DNA of 64,000 bases, from the NCBI RefSeq assembly GCF_000327385.1, contig NW_008708401.1, positions 2,935,165-2,999,164 on the forward strand, given 5' to 3'. Source of the DNA: Lottia gigantea (taxonomy: Eukaryota; Mollusca; Gastropoda; Lottiidae). The translations under genes and the position numbers were made by a program. The notes under the pieces are model-generated. The model searched no databases. It saw nothing but the letters and a program-made list of their open reading frames with translations, and was not told the DNA's origin. Of this stretch, positions 63,005 to 64,000 are shown piece by piece (position 1 is the first letter of the stretch; every line of letters starts with the position of its first letter).

Positions 63005-64000
63005 ATGGAGTCGTGGAATAAATTCTGCCCAGAACTTCAGAAGTATATTTCCAAATATGCACTGCCTGTAGGCGTGTCGGCTGTGTCAGTTGGATTAATC
63101 TTCTTCCTAAGAAAGTTTGGCATCATTTACAATTATCTTCACAAGGTATTTCTTGTCAGTTTTGAAGCATTTTTCGTTGAAATTTGTCATAGGCTATCTA
63201 TCAAAACTCAGTTTACTCTACTCTGTCATGTGCTTGAAATGGACTTTTGCCCTATCTTTGTATGAACTTATGAAAAGAGTCTTTCAGTTGAAGTTGACTA
63301 TCAATTCTATTTGTCATTGAAGTTTTACTTACTATAATTGATTGATATGTATTTGATTTTAGCCTGTTGCAGATTCCACAAGGCATGGAGGAGAACTTGT
63401 TGCTCAGGTTCTGAAGGTATCTGATCAAATTTATTTATTTTCAAATTATCAACAATAATTTACAATTAAGTAGGCCCACTGCCTAATAAGATTACCAAAT
63501 AAACAATATATATATAAGCACTCCTTAAGAGAATATGCGCTAATTGTTGCATAGTAGCATTAAGTGCTCTAGAAGTACAGATGAAGATACAAATAAAGGC
63601 TGTATCTTATCATATAAGTCAGATAAATGCTTAGATGGTAAACAGTTTGTGGACTAATGAAATGATTATTTTAGGACCATAATGTGAAGTACGTATTTAC
63701 CCTAGTTGGTGGACATATATCACCTATATTAGTAGCTTGTGAGAAGATTGGTATTAGAGTAATAGATACTAGACATGAGGTAACGGTTTTATTCTATATA
63801 AAGTTTTTATTCTCTTGAGCCTGATCTGTAAGAATGAAATTGACTCCAAAAAAAGTTGTGATCACAAACAGGAGATATCTGAATAATTTTTTACGCAGTC
63901 ATCCATTTCGAAGTTAAGGTTTGAAGCTTCAGTGTTTCATTTACCAGTATTATTGGTCTGTTTTGATGGATTTGATATTATCAACCTTGATAACAAATGT
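63005..64000 (+). CDS. ILVBL: ILVBL/HACL2, 2-hydroxyacyl-CoA lyase 2, 5' part
   Basis: Three exons are visible, 63005-63145, 63363-63416 and 63675-63779, all in phase 0, giving the first 100 aa before the gene leaves the window. Residues 17-37 form a membrane segment ([17 protein letters not shown]), as in the human protein, which is anchored in the ER. The match then follows the family through [33 protein letters not shown] and IRVIDTRHE. The last glutamate corresponds to the conserved residue that activates the thiamine diphosphate cofactor. The family cleaves 2-hydroxy long-chain acyl-CoA during fatty acid alpha-oxidation. The start context and neighbouring donor are good. The remainder (about 530 aa in human) lies outside. 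Confidence 0.93.

Overview
The window is a piece of an AT-rich animal nuclear genome. Its genes have many short exons with GT-AG introns and mostly have vertebrate orthologues. A mollusc, perhaps a gastropod, is the best guess. The reasons are an intronic dispersed repeat of a style common in mollusc genomes (24196-24446), the very high minisatellite load, and a cysteine-rich secreted protein that resembles nothing I know outside lophotrochozoans. The species cannot be fixed from the sequence alone.

Layout from left to right. (1) 1278-1317 (-): a possible first coding exon of a gene that runs off the left edge, head-to-head with the next gene. (2) 1463-9063 (+): TRDMT1/DNMT2, a tRNA cytosine-5 methyltransferase, complete in 9 coding exons (394 aa). 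Its 4-kb intron 4 carries, on the opposite strand, an intronless ORF (4838-6241) for a 467-aa secreted, probably GPI-anchored, cysteine-rich protein. (3) 12825-13550 (+): a 241-aa basic protein I do not recognise. (4) 16090-30051 (-): a complete KIF27/KIF7-type kinesin, 35 coding exons, 1359 aa, with all splice phases agreeing. (5) 31601-34593 (+): SAP30BP, 10 coding exons, 302 aa, divergent from the kinesin. (6) 41001-49629 (+): a secreted frizzled-related protein, 3 exons, 375 aa, with an unusual lysine-rich tail. (7) 58046-62712 (-): PXMP4/PMP24, 4 exons, 205 aa. (8) 63005 to the right edge (+): the start of ILVBL/HACL2, head-to-head with PXMP4.

Three divergent pairs share short 5' regions (left-edge exon/TRDMT1, KIF27/SAP30BP, PXMP4/ILVBL). 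The PXMP4/ILVBL promoter carries the same E-box core about 10 bp upstream of each start codon. The KIF27/SAP30BP promoter carries a 35-bp perfect duplication that includes an ETS-type site. The sFRP gene sits inside about 20 kb (38.8-58.9 kb) that is very rich in unrelated minisatellites, with unit lengths of about 18, 23, 29 and 51 bp.

No intact transposon ORF, retroviral element, CRISPR array or bacterial-type operon was seen. The points most worth following up are the nested cysteine-rich gene, the tandem triplication of a KIF27 splice donor with built-in stop codons, the lysine-rich sFRP tail, and the mirrored E-boxes.
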